Below, in pieces: positions 42,501 to 53,630 of a stretch of 64,000 nucleotides of DNA. Origin of the DNA: Agarophyton chilense (Eukaryota; Rhodophyta; Florideophyceae; Gracilariales; Gracilariaceae). Each line of letters opens with the position of its first letter. Position 1 is the stretch's first letter. The notes beneath the pieces are model-generated. The model saw only the letters and a list, made by a program, of their open reading frames with translations. It was not told where the DNA came from and did not search any database. A program made the translations under genes and the position numbers. Where the stretch lies: the NCBI GenBank assembly GCA_030374765.1, contig JARGXX010000098.1, forward strand, positions 1-64,000. The letters run 5' to 3'.

Positions 42501-42800
42501 GATGCACGGCGCACACTTGAAAACCCGTCGCTTTCGTCAAAATGTTCATCGTCTGAATGAATACTAGCACTTGAGCTCGTGGAGCGCCACCCAGAACCCC
42601 ATATTTGAGCGAATTATGCGTCACAAACACGTCCCGGCCTGCAGGTTTACGTGCCAGAATTCGTTTTCCACCATGTTGTGAAACATATTAATAATCCGGA
42701 TAAATACACTCAGTATTTTGTCTGTTGGTACGGCTCTGGTTCCGAGGCCGACTCGGATGAACCGATTGAGCATCGCTCACGTTCAAACCTAGTTTCATAT
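36585..42800 (+). pseudogene. Gypsy-3: heavily decayed chromodomain Gypsy (gag, RT, RNase H, integrase, chromodomain)
   Basis: Landmarks in order, with many stops and frameshifts. Gag capsid-like FARFVAKADILDMNEG and LSFFLRGLAEDQYNSV (36660-36800). The pre-RT segment LEELDLGHVPGSHHKHLRDM with LNEIISTEHPTDPIQ (38900-39030). RT start ARVIQPTDSPWYSSVV (39440-39490), LKDLYPIPR, RDSAFLKGCLLIRP, DDIILFS (39829-39850) and VINPGHIIRPGKV. RNase H AMETDASDYQVDCALF (40260-40310), WQKEFLAFVWALSTLRL, VYTDHVSLRWL and NVQADGLSPL (40600). Integrase tail EKEPYKIVFVNDDAIVV (41730-41790). A C-terminal chromodomain at 42650-42790: VVKHINNPDKYTQYFVCWYG followed by EADSDEPIEHRSRSNL. A MITE sits at 39040-39302. Long dead. 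Confidence 0.8.
39040..39302. mobile_element. Foldback MITE (long hairpin) inside Gypsy-3
   Basis: The two halves are imperfect inverted copies over about 125 bp each, centred near 39171. Matching blocks include ATGCTAGTG/GGTGCTA, CTCGTG, CATATTT, TCCATCAA, TGCTATTTTAAC and AATGCTAGTTTG with their complements. It splits the Gypsy-3 frame between TEHPTDPIQ and LFPNARPDAQHS. Non-coding. The insertion point is only known to within about 40 bp, so no target duplication can be stated. Confidence 0.78.
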
Positions 42801-42832
42801 CACAGCCGAACGTAGGCAGCTATCCTCTCAAC

Positions 42833-43100
42833 GATGGTTAGCTCCAAGGTGGGTCCGTCGAATCATCGTTATGCAAGAAAAGAAAGAGAATATAGAAAGT
42901 GGAATAAGAAGCAAGAATTATGCACGAGTAAATTGAAAATTATTCGAGTACATCTGTACCGTACGGAGAAGTCGAATATTATTCTACGTCTGGAAATCAC
43001 ACGCTCCTTTCCAGATCATCACTCCCTTACAAATTGGAACAAATACCACCTGAGTGGTTGCCTTGAAAACGGTAAATCTAAGCCGAGTGCATCTCGGTAA
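42833..43100 (+). other. Short unassigned plus-strand frame
   Basis: 88 codons, Lys/Arg-rich (RKEREYRKWNKKQELCTSKL). Follows the chromodomain of Gypsy-3 directly. No function visible and may be chance. Confidence 0.2.
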
Positions 43101-43243
43101 CTTCATCATTGGCAACATTACTCCCCAGCCGCCCCTCGAGGAGAGATCGGTAGACCACGTTTTCCTGACCGGCCGAGGCGGCACTTGATACACTCAGAAC
43201 GGGGGCATCTCAACCCGGAACGCCCACAGCTGAAGCCAGAGGT

Positions 43244-43876
43244 TCACCACCACCTTTCGTGGCAGGTATAGCCTTCAATAAGTTGTACACGTCCATATCT
43301 GGCACGACAGGGTACAATGCGTTGGCAGCTTCTCTTCAGTTCCTTGAGGATGAAAAAAGCCATGTCGATAGGAAAATCGGTGGAAAACATAAACCAAAGT
43401 CCAGAGTGAGGGTCGTTCAGGAAGTAGCGCCCATATTTTGTGGTGACCGGAGGTAACCACATGTTACAGCCTCGACAAGTTTCAAAGTACGACCACCGAC
43501 ATCGAATGAAAACATAATGACCGCATTGGTTGGCTGCGAGAAGGCTTTCGATCTCCAAGTTTTGGTACGGGACCATATACTTGGATAGGGTCGCTCGCGC
43601 TGCTAAATTCAAATCATCGCCCAGAATTTCGCTTTCCAAGCCTTCGCATAAATTAGAATTTAGTCCGAATAATTGACTGGACTCATCAAACGGTGTCCTG
43701 GTGTATAGAGGGAAGGTCACTCCACGAAAATACTTCTGAACCCAATAGGTTGTAGAGATATCCAATTCCACGGTGAGTGTGTTACAGCCTGTAATCAGAG
43801 ACCAGACCATCGGAGACGGAGTATTCAAAAGAAGCACGCCGAAGCCGTTCATGACCAAAAATTGCAGAAGCTGCAC
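43244..43876 (-). CDS. Hypothetical protein, 210 codons, not recognised
   Basis: Open frame with ATG at 43876; aromatic and Cys-rich with HYVFIRCRWSYFETCRGCNM and TTKYGRYFLNDPHSGLWFMF. Upstream the same frame continues through stops with protein-like sequence (WPMYIRLVSLQPTLDASILR, LTAVFNDSLLAMYTEMGAE, REIGSTVSMFQFI, about 44230-43900). The open part therefore looks like the C-terminus of a longer, decayed minus-strand gene. No domain recognised. Confidence 0.35.
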   Translation of the reverse strand: MQLLQFLVMNGFGVLLLNTPSPMVWSLITGCNTLTVELDISTTYWVQKYFRGVTFPLYTRTPFDESSQLFGLNSNLCEGLESEILGDDLNLAARATLSKYMVPYQNLEIESLLAANQCGHYVFIRCRWSYFETCRGCNMWLPPVTTKYGRYFLNDPHSGLWFMFSTDFPIDMAFFILKELKRSCQRIVPCRARYGRVQLIEGYTCHERWW

Positions 43877-44147
43877 GCATGGAAGCTACCGACTTGCCCA
43901 TGCGGCGACCTATCATATGAACTGGAACATCGACACGGTTGAGCCAATCTCACGTACGAATTGCAAGGACCGGAATATTTCCCGGTATCATTCCGCTCCC
44001 ATCTCTGTGTACATCGCCAAAAGCGAGTCGTTAAAAACTGCAGTCAGGTGGAATCACTGCCTAAAACGGAGTATAGATGCGTCTAGAGTGGGTTGAAGAC
44101 TTACAAGCCGGATATACATTGGCCACACCACAGGTGGATATTCTCCC

Positions 44148-44543
44148 TCAGAAGCCACGCCCACGTTGGCTAATGGGGCAAACAGCTCTGACATAGGCGC
44201 ACCACTCTGCGAGAAGAGCACGGAACGAAAGCCCACAGAACGGAATCAGAAAAAATATCTCTGTGGGGTATGGTTTGTGTGGTGGTTGTTGTCGTTGCTG
44301 TCGTTCATCGAATGGATTGTTGATCCAAAATACGCAAGAACTAAACCGGGGATCGAAGATGGAAGCCGAAATTTTTGAGAAGTTGATCGCCAAGGCGCGT
44401 ACGTGATGGACACAGAAGTTTGAAAGTATTAAATGCCAAAATACGTGAGTTTCGCTGTCGGCTGTTTGACCCTTCTCTTGGGAGCCGATATCAGCAACCC
44501 AAATTTTCTTACATGCAGGATCGTCACTGCTTTTCCTCTTCAT
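44148..44543 (-). pseudogene. Decayed minus-strand coding-like tract
   Basis: 131-codon frame (MKRKSSDDPACKKIWVADIG at its start) with a hydrophobic run TEIFFLIPFCGLSFRALLAE near its end. It overlaps other frames and lies between the 210-codon frame and direct repeat D. Unrecognised. Confidence 0.25.
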
Positions 44544-44715
44544 CGCGGATTTCGTACTCGCAGCTTAGGTAGTGGAAGTGAGATGTAACATTGGTGAAAG
44601 TGGTTTCCAACGAATTAGGAATTTTCACCGCTTTTGCGTTGTTATAAATCTTGCGTCTGATAGAGAGCATCATTACCCGACGGAGTAGTCGTGCAAACGA
44701 GATATACACATGTGG

Positions 44716-45045
44716 ACGCAGCATTGTTGGTTAGTTTATATTTTTTTCCCGAATATTTCTATTAAGGTAAGGAGTTTACTATAGTTATCTGCATTATGTA
44801 GTGGCTCGATGAGCTCGCCTGGCGACTCAGTAATCTTGGCTAACCTGGTTTTTAAAGCTCGTAGTCTTTTCCGCTCCCGTTCTTTTACTCGCTTCGGAGG
44901 TTGAGTCGTGCTATCACCAGTAGACTTGCTCAACTCCAGTCTTCAAGATTTCTACTATTGTCGTTGGCTTCGGTTAATTATTACTTGTCGCGGTCTCTCC
45001 CCTGTATAGGTTTGTTTCTATTTCTTTCCATTTGCTCCTGTTTAC
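44716..45045 (+). repeat. Direct repeat D, right copy (possible 3' LTR of Gypsy-3)
   Basis: Aligns with 33758-34080 in the same orientation. Similarity fades beyond about 45045. Confidence 0.5.
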
Positions 45046-45930
45046 TTCGACCCCATAGCTGTACTTGGTCCCAGTAAAACATGAAGATGTGCCGTGAATT
45101 TTTATTTGATATGTACTGGACGCATTGCTGTGAACTTAGACTTCTCGCTAATGTGCAGTAGAGGTCTCGAAAAGTTGGTTGCGAGGTATTAGCGGTCTCA
45201 GTTGTTACTAAACCCATCGCCGTCGATGAAAATGGAAGATGTCGATGTGCGAAGGTGCCACCACAGCCGGGTCTCGGGTCAAGTTCAGCGAATGACGACG
45301 TGCTGTCTCATGAAGCTCCAGCGGAAGTCTATTTGAGGCAACATGGTTTCTATCTTCTCTATTGGCATTTCTCAAGTGCATGAAATGCGGCTGCTTCAAC
45401 GAAATTCTAGACTCTTCGTACGAAATGGCATTGACACTGAGATCGCGGCGATCCGTTCAATGGCACTCGATGGAAATGCCCGGTACACACATCGCCTTGC
45501 TGTCCATAATAGAGCTAATGTCGCCAGAAGGCGATGCCTGGGTCTTTTTCAACACTTTCGTACGCCTTTCTTATGTGTATAGCGCCGCACCACGGTCGGA
45601 TTCCAAAGTGTCTGCGGCCGATATCTCGGAGATGGCCCCGTCTCGGCCGATCCGTTATCTTTCGGTTCTATCCTTTCCTTTTGAAACGGAGCCTGTGCTA
45701 GGGGGTGCAGACACCGGCTCATGATCCGTCCGCGCTATCATTTCCGACTACGGCGAAAAGATTCCGCCACCAAAGTCCGTATCCTCATCATGGACCAGAG
45801 CCCCACTCTCATACCCCCGCTCACTAGTACCATTCAGAAAAGAGGGCACTGTGCAGCAGTGTTCCATGGCGGAACTAAGATCGTCATCAAGAATGTCCGG
45901 CTTAACTTTTTTTTAGCCGTGGGTGTTTCG
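45046..45930. other. Unassigned stretch
   Basis: The longest plus frame (45362-45724, 120 codons) starts near a CMKCGCF cysteine cluster but is otherwise unrecognised. No repeat match in the window. Confidence 0.3.
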
Positions 45931-45937
45931 TTAATTC

Positions 45938-46806
45938 TCAATAGATGTGACCAATTTTGGCTGAAAGAACCTCATAGATAATTAAAAGGATGAGGGCGCC
46001 AGCAAGGACGAAGCCCAGCTCTGCTAGGTCTGGATCATACAGACGGTAATATTTTTTTTCTATCGGCTGCTGCGCGAAAAATGAACTTGGTCGTCTCCAC
46101 AATTTCGTCACTAGATCGGTTGTTAGAGCTGCGACCAATACTAGCTAGAACCAGCGCAAGCAAAATAACCCACAAAGACCAATGGGGTTCCACAATCTCG
46201 AGGGAGGTGGAAGCCTTGATGCGCTGAAGGAAGGAGACGAAGCGGAAGTGCTTCCGCGTGTTGCGGTAGCAGATGACCTGGAAACAGATTTCATGAAAGG
46301 CCACGAGCCCATGAAAGTTGAAGAATTGGAACCTATTCTAAAAATTGAAAAAACACCGTTGAAACAGCTTCCATTTCGAACCTTTGGGACGGTGTATCCT
46401 CGTAAGGAAGCGGTTTTATATGTCTTTAAGGTGCATGTAGCGAAAAATATCATTACGCTCCATTTCCTTCCCTCTCTTTTACATGTGCAAACTGGCTATC
46501 ATAGCACAAAAAGGAACGAGGGTGAAGAAGATGGTGAAGAGATTGATGAAGACATTAGCAAATTCGAAGGATAAGATGGTGCTATACTCGAGTTTTTCGA
46601 TGGTTTCAGAAAAAAATTAATATGAAAGAGTTGAAGCCCTGAACCATACGCTCTGGATAGAACACCCATTTGACGGCTTTGAGATATTTATATTTGTGGT
46701 TTATCCGTTGTCCAATGCGGTGGAGAATGGTTTCCGTTATGAGAAAGACAACAATGAGGGCCAGGAGAAGCCACTCGGTGAGCCTGGTAGAAGTCACACC
46801 CGCCAC
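45938..46806 (-). pseudogene. Decayed minus-strand gene with at least three membrane-spanning segments
   Basis: Three hydrophobic helices can be read on the minus strand in two frames: EWLLLALIVVFLITETILHR (about 46770-46710), WSLWVILLALVLAS (about 46180-46140) and LGFVLAGALILLIIYEVL (about 46020-45965). Flanking basic segments such as RINHKYKYLKAVKWVFY and KKYYRLYDPDL are typical of loops next to membrane helices. Stops and frame changes separate them. It could be one former multi-pass membrane protein. The plus-strand frame 46182-46574 is its antisense. Confidence 0.3.
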
Positions 46807-48834
46807 AATGGTGCGGGATCAAGGTTGTTTAACGGGTTGGGCTCACGTGAAGATGCGTGACATATCAGAAAAGTAGATCAAGCAGAGCGAAGCGGTAGCA
46901 AAAAGAAACCCAGTGGTGCGAGTGGTTTAGGGCGACTCCAAGCAAGGTGACATGCCAATGAAGGGCGCATCCATGGGGACAATGTTAAGAGGCTGCGAGC
47001 GAGAGGTGCGGTCGGGGGAGTCGGAGGAGGCGAGCGAAGGTCAGGTAGTGGCTGAACTCCTGCGAGAAAGATACGATCCTCTTCGCTTATCAGTCAGTTA
47101 TGCAGCGTTTGTAACTTCACGTACTTTCTGACATGCCATCCGCATGGCCTTTCATCAACCACGAAGCGTCTCTGGTCGAATTTCAAGGCTAAACAGAAGA
47201 GGAAATGTACGCCACCCTGCATCTCCGAATCAGCAAGACCGTTTCAGTCCGCCAGCCCATCCTTTCATAAAAAACTGCATAAGAGTACCTACATTTCATT
47301 CCCGCCCCAACCACGGTTCTACTCAAATTCTGTCTGCCGTTGGTTTCGGCGTCAATAACTTGTTTTGACCTTGTCTCGAAATACCATAGCCGCCTTAGAG
47401 CCTTTCTCAAACTGCCTTCTTCCCTTTTCTTGGTCGATGAGATGAGGCCGTTGGAGCCAAAGAATGTCTTTCAGAAATGCCTGCATCAGATTACTAACAC
47501 TTCTTTTTGTCATATGGACCATCGCAGCGTTTGCATGAAGTTCACACAGCATAAGAACGAATCGTACGTCGTCGCTGCGCCACAAACGCTGAAGCGCTCC
47601 CGTAAAAGCAAAATACTCCTCACCCATCATGCACATTTATTCCTATTTCCTTGTCCTCACTCAGAGCAATTTTTCTCTTCGAATAAATCGTTTCTTAACT
47701 AAGTAGCGGGAAACATTTCACCCTGCGCATCCTTGTAAGTGATATCACCTTCATGAACACCTGGAACTTGTCTATTGTCATCGGCAGTGTTATTCGCATA
47801 CCATAAACAGTATTCTTGCTCTCATTAAATCACATCGGGAGGAGGTGACAAACTAGCGTCTGAAAGGTGCTGCACCCCCGACATAATCCTCTCATACTTA
47901 AGATAACTATATTGAAAGAGAGATAGCGCTAATAGATCGGCTACCATCGTTGAACAACATCTACAAGGCACTGGACCATGGCGAACCGATCTATATTCTT
48001 GTTCTAGTGTCGTGGGTACTATTTTCACATATGACGAATCCATCCGAAAATTGGGTAGCAAATACACGCCATAGCTGAGGCGGCCAACTTTGCACGGCTT
48101 TCAACGGCTTTTCTCAGGCGCAAAATTTCCAGGAACTCATACACGAGTCAAAGAAGGCCGGAACTTTTTGGATGATGTTAGGCCGCTGTTATTCTACCTG
48201 AATGATTTCAAATATTTCCCTATGAACCCTAAATATGGCCCAAATGTGGCCAGAATGTGGGCTACATATGGGCGTCTAGGTCGAAAATCTATGGGAACGT
48301 ATAGCTAATAAAAATGACAAACTTTTCTTTTTCAGAAACAGTCCGAAATATGGCCGAAATACGGCTGAAATATAGACGTCCAGCTCAACAAGATATACTC
48401 ATCATCACTAGATATGTGTTTTCACAGATTATCGCCTTAAACTTCTACATTTCGTTTACATTCCGGCCAAATTCGGGCCATACTTGGTGTTCATAGGGAA
48501 CGTGGTTGAGTATGAACTTCAATTTTGGATCCCAGGCTGTTATTCTTGATGACCATTGTAATGAAGAAACGGTCAACCCCACAGCCACGTTCATCTACCC
48601 ACCAGCCAGGCCTCATCTTTATGATGTAGACGTGCGTGTTATTGCAAGACTCATATAATTCTTTCTTACAACTTTAATGTTGCCATCGAATCAGATCTTG
48701 AATCGGACAACGAATCTACAGCCCGTGCCTTTGCTGTTGCCCTGCCATTGACCACTTTTGGACGTTCTGGAACTAAAAGTGAACATCATTGTGATTTTCG
48801 CGACCCTGATCGATAAACAAAACATTGATGATAC
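46807..48834. other. Unassigned 2 kb, possibly decayed coding sequence on both strands
   Basis: Frames at 47144-47368 (+) and 47352-47636 (-, FVLMLCELHANAAMVHMTKR) look protein-like but match nothing I recognise. Around 48220-48370 the motif ATATGGCC(C/G) recurs several times. Confidence 0.3.
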
Positions 48835-51800
48835 ATGAACCCAGATAATCCTGACAACCACATGCCGAAAAGTATTCTGGGTGAGCTCAAGACCCGTTCC
48901 AGAAAAGAAAGTATCAGTACTAATAAGGATGGGTTAAGGAACTTTTTGAAAAGTCTGAAAAAGGTTGAAATGGCAAGTATGAATTTGGAAAAAGCTACAA
49001 TTGGTCACCCAAAGGACCTTAGCACCTATGCGTATAATGATGCAACAGCACACTGCCTCCACTAAACTTATCAATTGGTTTCTCGGTTAGTGCACCCTTT
49101 GGAAAAGAAATGTGATGCTTGCGGGAAACATCTCGGTTGAAGCTACACAATGTGGAGAGGGAATCATCCCGTTTTATATTGACAACTTGTGTATCAGCAA
49201 AGTGTTACCGCTTCCCAGTGTGGAATACAACTTGGTTTCTGGTGGGTGCTTGGTGAACAAAGGAATCGAATCGCACCTCCTCTCCCTTCACACTGTACGT
49301 TTGATGCCTGAGTCGAACGGGCTTGAGATCTGCGTTGGACTTTGCCATGGAAGCTCTGGCATGTATATTTCACCTGTAACATTTTCGCATGCAACCATTG
49401 ATCTTGATGTTCTGGACGAAGTCTACGGTGAAGGAACTCTCGCACCAACGCTTTGCTCACATCAACCCACGTGAGCTAAAAATAGTTCACAAGTTCTTTG
49501 ATGGAGTGCCGCGCCTGTCTCAAGTGGAAGAGTTGTGCTAGGCGTCCCGACTTGGTAAGGCTCATAAGTTTCCGTTCTCCGGTAAATTTGAGCATGCAGC
49601 TGCAGTCGGCTACGCTTTACACTTGGACATCGTCGGCCCCCTGAGTATAATCTTTCCAGATAAGATTCAGTATGAGTGTACGGTCCTTGATGAGCATTCA
49701 AAATATGGTGTCATTGGTCAAATTACGCATCGCAGTCACAATAGAGATATGGCTGACGAAACAAATTCAAAGTTGAACCTGCTTGGAAGAGTCGGCATCA
49801 AAAATATGCATTCCGACGGAACTGAAGAGTAAAAGTCGCTACAACAAAACCTGGTTGTAGAAAATGGAATCACCTATGTCTGTGCTACGTACCCCTCGAA
49901 GCATAACGCGATCGCAAAACTTATTAACCGTACCAAAAAGGAGGTTGCCACATCTTTTCTGGTTCAGGCAATTCTATTGAAGTGTTTGTGGCCATATGAC
50001 TTGGAGCATGTTATCCATGTGCGTATCCGCGTGATTCATACCACTGTTAACAACACCCCATACTTTCTGGTTACTGGGCATGAGCCATCTCTCCAACATG
50101 TCCTTGTTTTTTGTGTCATCGCATTCGTGCTGAGAACTTACAGTGGATCCAAATTTGAGCCTCGTGTAATCGACGGAGTGTTCTTGAAGATTCTTCAGCA
50201 GGGTGTTTACAATTTAGTTGTCATGGCTAATTACGGTACTCCTTTTATTGATCAGTCTCGGAATTTCACTTTTGAGGAGTCTATGTTTGCTGGCGAATCG
50301 TCCCTCGTTGTCTACACGGACGATAAAAGTACTACCGACGAGGATTCAAGTGGTTTAGTCGGTTTTGGTGATTGTATTGATGATGCATCCGATGCAGTCT
50401 CAAGCGATTATATTGCAGACGAAGAGGTTCATTCCGAACAAGACAGCCCCACACCAGGGTTATCTCAATGCCATTCTGACATTTGAGGAGCACAATGTAG
50501 CCGGCTCCATGAGTGATGAGGAAGAGTTCGAAAAGACCTCAAACGCTCCCTAAATCTCTGGTACGGATCCCGGGCACCCTTCTCCAACACGTCGTGCAAC
50601 CCGAAGGTGGTTCATGACCTGATTTGTTCATTGTACTTCCCAAGTCAAAGTACGGACCAGCAATAAACCTGCTCTAAAGAAGAAAAGTTCTGGCGTAGTG
50701 AATAAGCTTGATCCATGACAGGCTCCACTAAACGAACAGTTCCCGTCGTTAATGTCAAAACACACCTGAAAGCTCTACAACTCTCCTTTTTCTCAACCAC
50801 TATCCTTTCATGGGGTTTTTCTTGTGTCGAACGCGCTGAGGTTGAGGTATTGAAACGTTTAAAGGCCGGCATCGTTGCAGGTGGCAACCACCAGACGTAT
50901 GGAGAGAGAACTACATGGAAACTTCTGCTTCAGTTATTTCATTCACTTTGGTTCATATTTTTCTGTACCTGACGCTTTGTTTGAATATGAAAGTCGATCA
51001 AATAGGCGTGAGAATGGCGTTTATCAAAGGTTTCCTGGATGAAAATATGTGGGATATGTATCCTCAAGAAATACCAGGAATCCCTACAGACTGGTTCAAA
51101 CTACACAAAGCTATCTACGGACTAAATCAGGCACAATTAGCATAGCATAAGAAGCTTTTTGAAGATTTGGGAAGCAAAGTGTTCGAGGAGTTGCCAAGTA
51201 CACCATTTGCGTTTCGTTGGCGCTCTAAGCACGATGAGGATACATTCGTGATAATTTGCGTCGCTGAATTGCCGATACTCTTTACTTGAATTGAAGAGAG
51301 TATTGTGATAGTGCAGGAGCTCCAGTCGTTGTACCGGATTCATAAGGCAAAAGACGTAAACCTGTTTCTCAGTGTGAATTTGAATTGGATCTTGGAATTT
51401 AGTGGTCGACCAATCTCGTTGCACCTCGGCCAATCTCTGTACATAGAGAGTGTACTGCGCCGCTTTGGCTTTGAATGAACCAACCCTGTATTCACGACCA
51501 TGGTTCAGTCATTCTTCACAGGTTCGGCAGCCAAAGCGGACAAATCGTTCGAAGATTCGCAGCTGCACTAGCAGAAGATTGGATCTCTGCTCTACGAGGA
51601 GCTTCATACCCCACTGGATATATTGGCACCTGTCTAATCTTGGCTCTATTCCATAAATGAACTAAATCCCACTGTCATAGAGCCTGCAAGCGCGTGCTAC
51701 ATTACCTTCGAGGCAAGAGTGGGTATGGTGTGCACTTTCAGTCTAATAGTTTTAAATTGCAGATGTAGGTTGACTCTGGCTACGCTGGTGACCGGACTGA

Positions 51801-52236
51801 TCGCAAGGCCATGTACGGAATCCTCTTGAAACTTGGATATGAAACATGTGCATAGGGCGCAAGGAATCAGGCTTCGTTTGATCTATCTACTGAAGAGGCA
51901 GAGTATTATACGTTGATACTTTCGCTGCAAGAGATGGTCTGGTCGAAACGTTTGCTCGATGAGCTTGAATGGAAAGCAAATGGCTCGGTAACCGTGCGTT
52001 CAAACAATCATTGTGTCATCGTCTCGGCGACTGGAAAGCGCGGTACATCAGGTTGTGCTAAGCACATAAATATAAAACTATATTTCGTACACAGGTTGGT
52101 TAAGGTAAATGAAATAAACTTGAACTAGGTTCGCACCAAGGATAACGGGGCCGACGTACTTGACGAGCCACTTCGACCAGGTCTTTACAAACAGAATGCA
52201 CACCGCTTTGGTTTTGCAGCAGCTGTCGCGGAGAAG
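48835..52236 (+). pseudogene. Copia-3 Gag-Pol, decayed
   Basis: Colinear Copia polyprotein with stops and frameshifts. Gag piece at 48835-49065. Protease/pre-integrase region at 49112-49474 (SVEYNLVSGGCLVNKGIESH). Integrase core with first Asp in LHLDIVGPLS (about 49621) and second in MHSDGTEE (about 49808), then an acidic post-integrase tail to 50486 (TTDEDSSGLVGFGDCIDD). RT with KVDQIGVRMAFIKGFLDENM, LHKAIYGLNQAQLA and RRFGF. RNase H with STEEAEYYTLILSLQEMVW, SGCAKHINIKLYFV, and the C-terminus TKDNGADVLDEPLRPGLY. The frame runs into the LTR at 52237 and stops at a TGA at about 52255. The YVDD of RT is not recoverable. Confidence 0.85.
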
Positions 52237-52919
52237 TGTTGTGCAATAGTCTACTGAGCTCCCAAACCCCCTGGATTCTCGGAAATAGTGCAAAACAAAA
52301 AGGGGTTTTAAGCATGGGAACTTTCCGAGACACCCCGCGGAAAACGCATATGCGCCTCATTTCAATCACTTCGTGTAACGTCCGTCTGATTGGCTACTGA
52401 AATTGCCCACATGTAACAATATATGGACAACTGTTGTGGTTCTAATTGAGATTTTTTGGGGCTTCGCCCTAATTGAAGCAATCTGATAGGACAAGTGCGT
52501 AGAATGAGCAAGGGAAATGCTTTTGGAGAGAATCTGAGATTGTGAGCTAGATATCGGCTTTTGGCCATACTAGGCGAATCTGAGTTGTGCACTGAGATCG
52601 GTACTGGCGCACCATCTTGGATGATTTTTTGAGTTTTTATTTGTCATGCTTTTTGTTTGAAATTGTTTTGAATTGTTTTGGAGCACAACGCCTCGTCGTG
52701 CAGTGGAAAGCTGTGAAGCGTGAGGGGTATGCCGATGTGTACAAATAGTGGCAGAAGCGCGTGCAAGATAGATATAGTTGTACATGACGGACGCTGCCGA
52801 CCGAAGTAAAGAGTCGAAGCTGACTACCGTCACTCTTTTTTCTTTTTTTCTTTTCTTTTCCTTTTCGTTTTATCTCCTTCCGTTTCTTTTTCTTTTCCTA
52901 ACCTGTGCTCATGTTTGGA
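52237..52919 (+). mobile_element. 3' LTR of Copia-3 (diverged LTR-1)
   Basis: 683 bp. Starts TGTTGTGCAATAGTC and aligns end to end with LTR-1 at 6321-6993, ending ATGTTTGGA. A purine run GGAGAAG just before it is the likely polypurine tract. Its place directly after Copia RNase H proves that family 1 repeats are Copia LTRs. Confidence 0.85.
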
Positions 52920-52933
52920 GAATTCTATACCAC

Positions 52934-53616
52934 TCACCGAGACGCGTCTCGTAGGCTAGCACAAGCAGAGCTTGGGTGTTCCCACGCTTCGGGTGTACTC
53001 TGCAGAATATGCGGAAGGCTTACCCGGAACGGACAAACTTCTCGACTTCTGGTTGATACTTCTTGATTAAACCTATTGAGATTTTCTCTAGGTAGGCAGG
53101 CGCAGAGGCAAGAGAATCTACCACCGCTACTATAAAGGATGGTCCCATAAGCCCTGGTTACTCTCCATTGGTGAAGTACGCTCTCATTACCTACAAAACT
53201 CTGCGCACTTCAAAATACGGTGCTTTTAGTCCCTATGATGCGTCACAAAGAGGGTTCTCGTAAAGATGCACTTCCCACATTGGACCCAATCTAGCCTCTT
53301 TGGGTAATGTAGCGCATTTGAGCGGTATAGTATGATTGCTGTTTAACTTCTAACAGTACTTATATACTTTCGTACTCTACAGACGCAGAGTAAGACTTGA
53401 CAGACTTCCCAGTCTCGTACCAGGGGGTTCGAAACCAACGAACTATTTTCTCGCAACGCAAAGATATAGTTAGCTGGGTATCTAGCTGTCGAAAAAAAAT
53501 GTACTTCTGAAATACAGATGAGCATTAGTGGTAGATCGTTCACCTATCGAAAGAGAACAGCTTCTTGAATCCAAATAATCGTTACTAAAGCGTGGAGTTT
53601 GTGAAGAGTCATTTCT
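52934..53616 (-). other. Copia leader, inverted, diverged copy
   Basis: Aligns with the left-arm leader from 3868 onward (shared CTCACCGAGACGCGTCTCGT and following blocks). Oriented head to head with Copia-3. Confidence 0.75.
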
Positions 53617-53630
53617 CTAAGCCCATAACC
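53617..53630 (-). promoter_or_regulatory. Decayed Copia primer-binding site
   Basis: Minus strand GGTTATGGGCTTAG, two changes from the intact site at 6994-7007. It lies directly next to the inverted LTR. Confidence 0.7.

Noticed and set aside
43900..43960. Walker-A-like GRRMGKSVAS motif on the minus strand
   Set aside because: Short, in a different frame from the 210-codon ORF, and without Walker B or any supporting context; not enough to call an ATPase.
46182..46574. 130-codon acidic plus-strand frame
   Set aside because: It is the complement of minus-strand sequence encoding membrane helices. The charged composition follows from the antisense of hydrophobic codons, and no motif is present.
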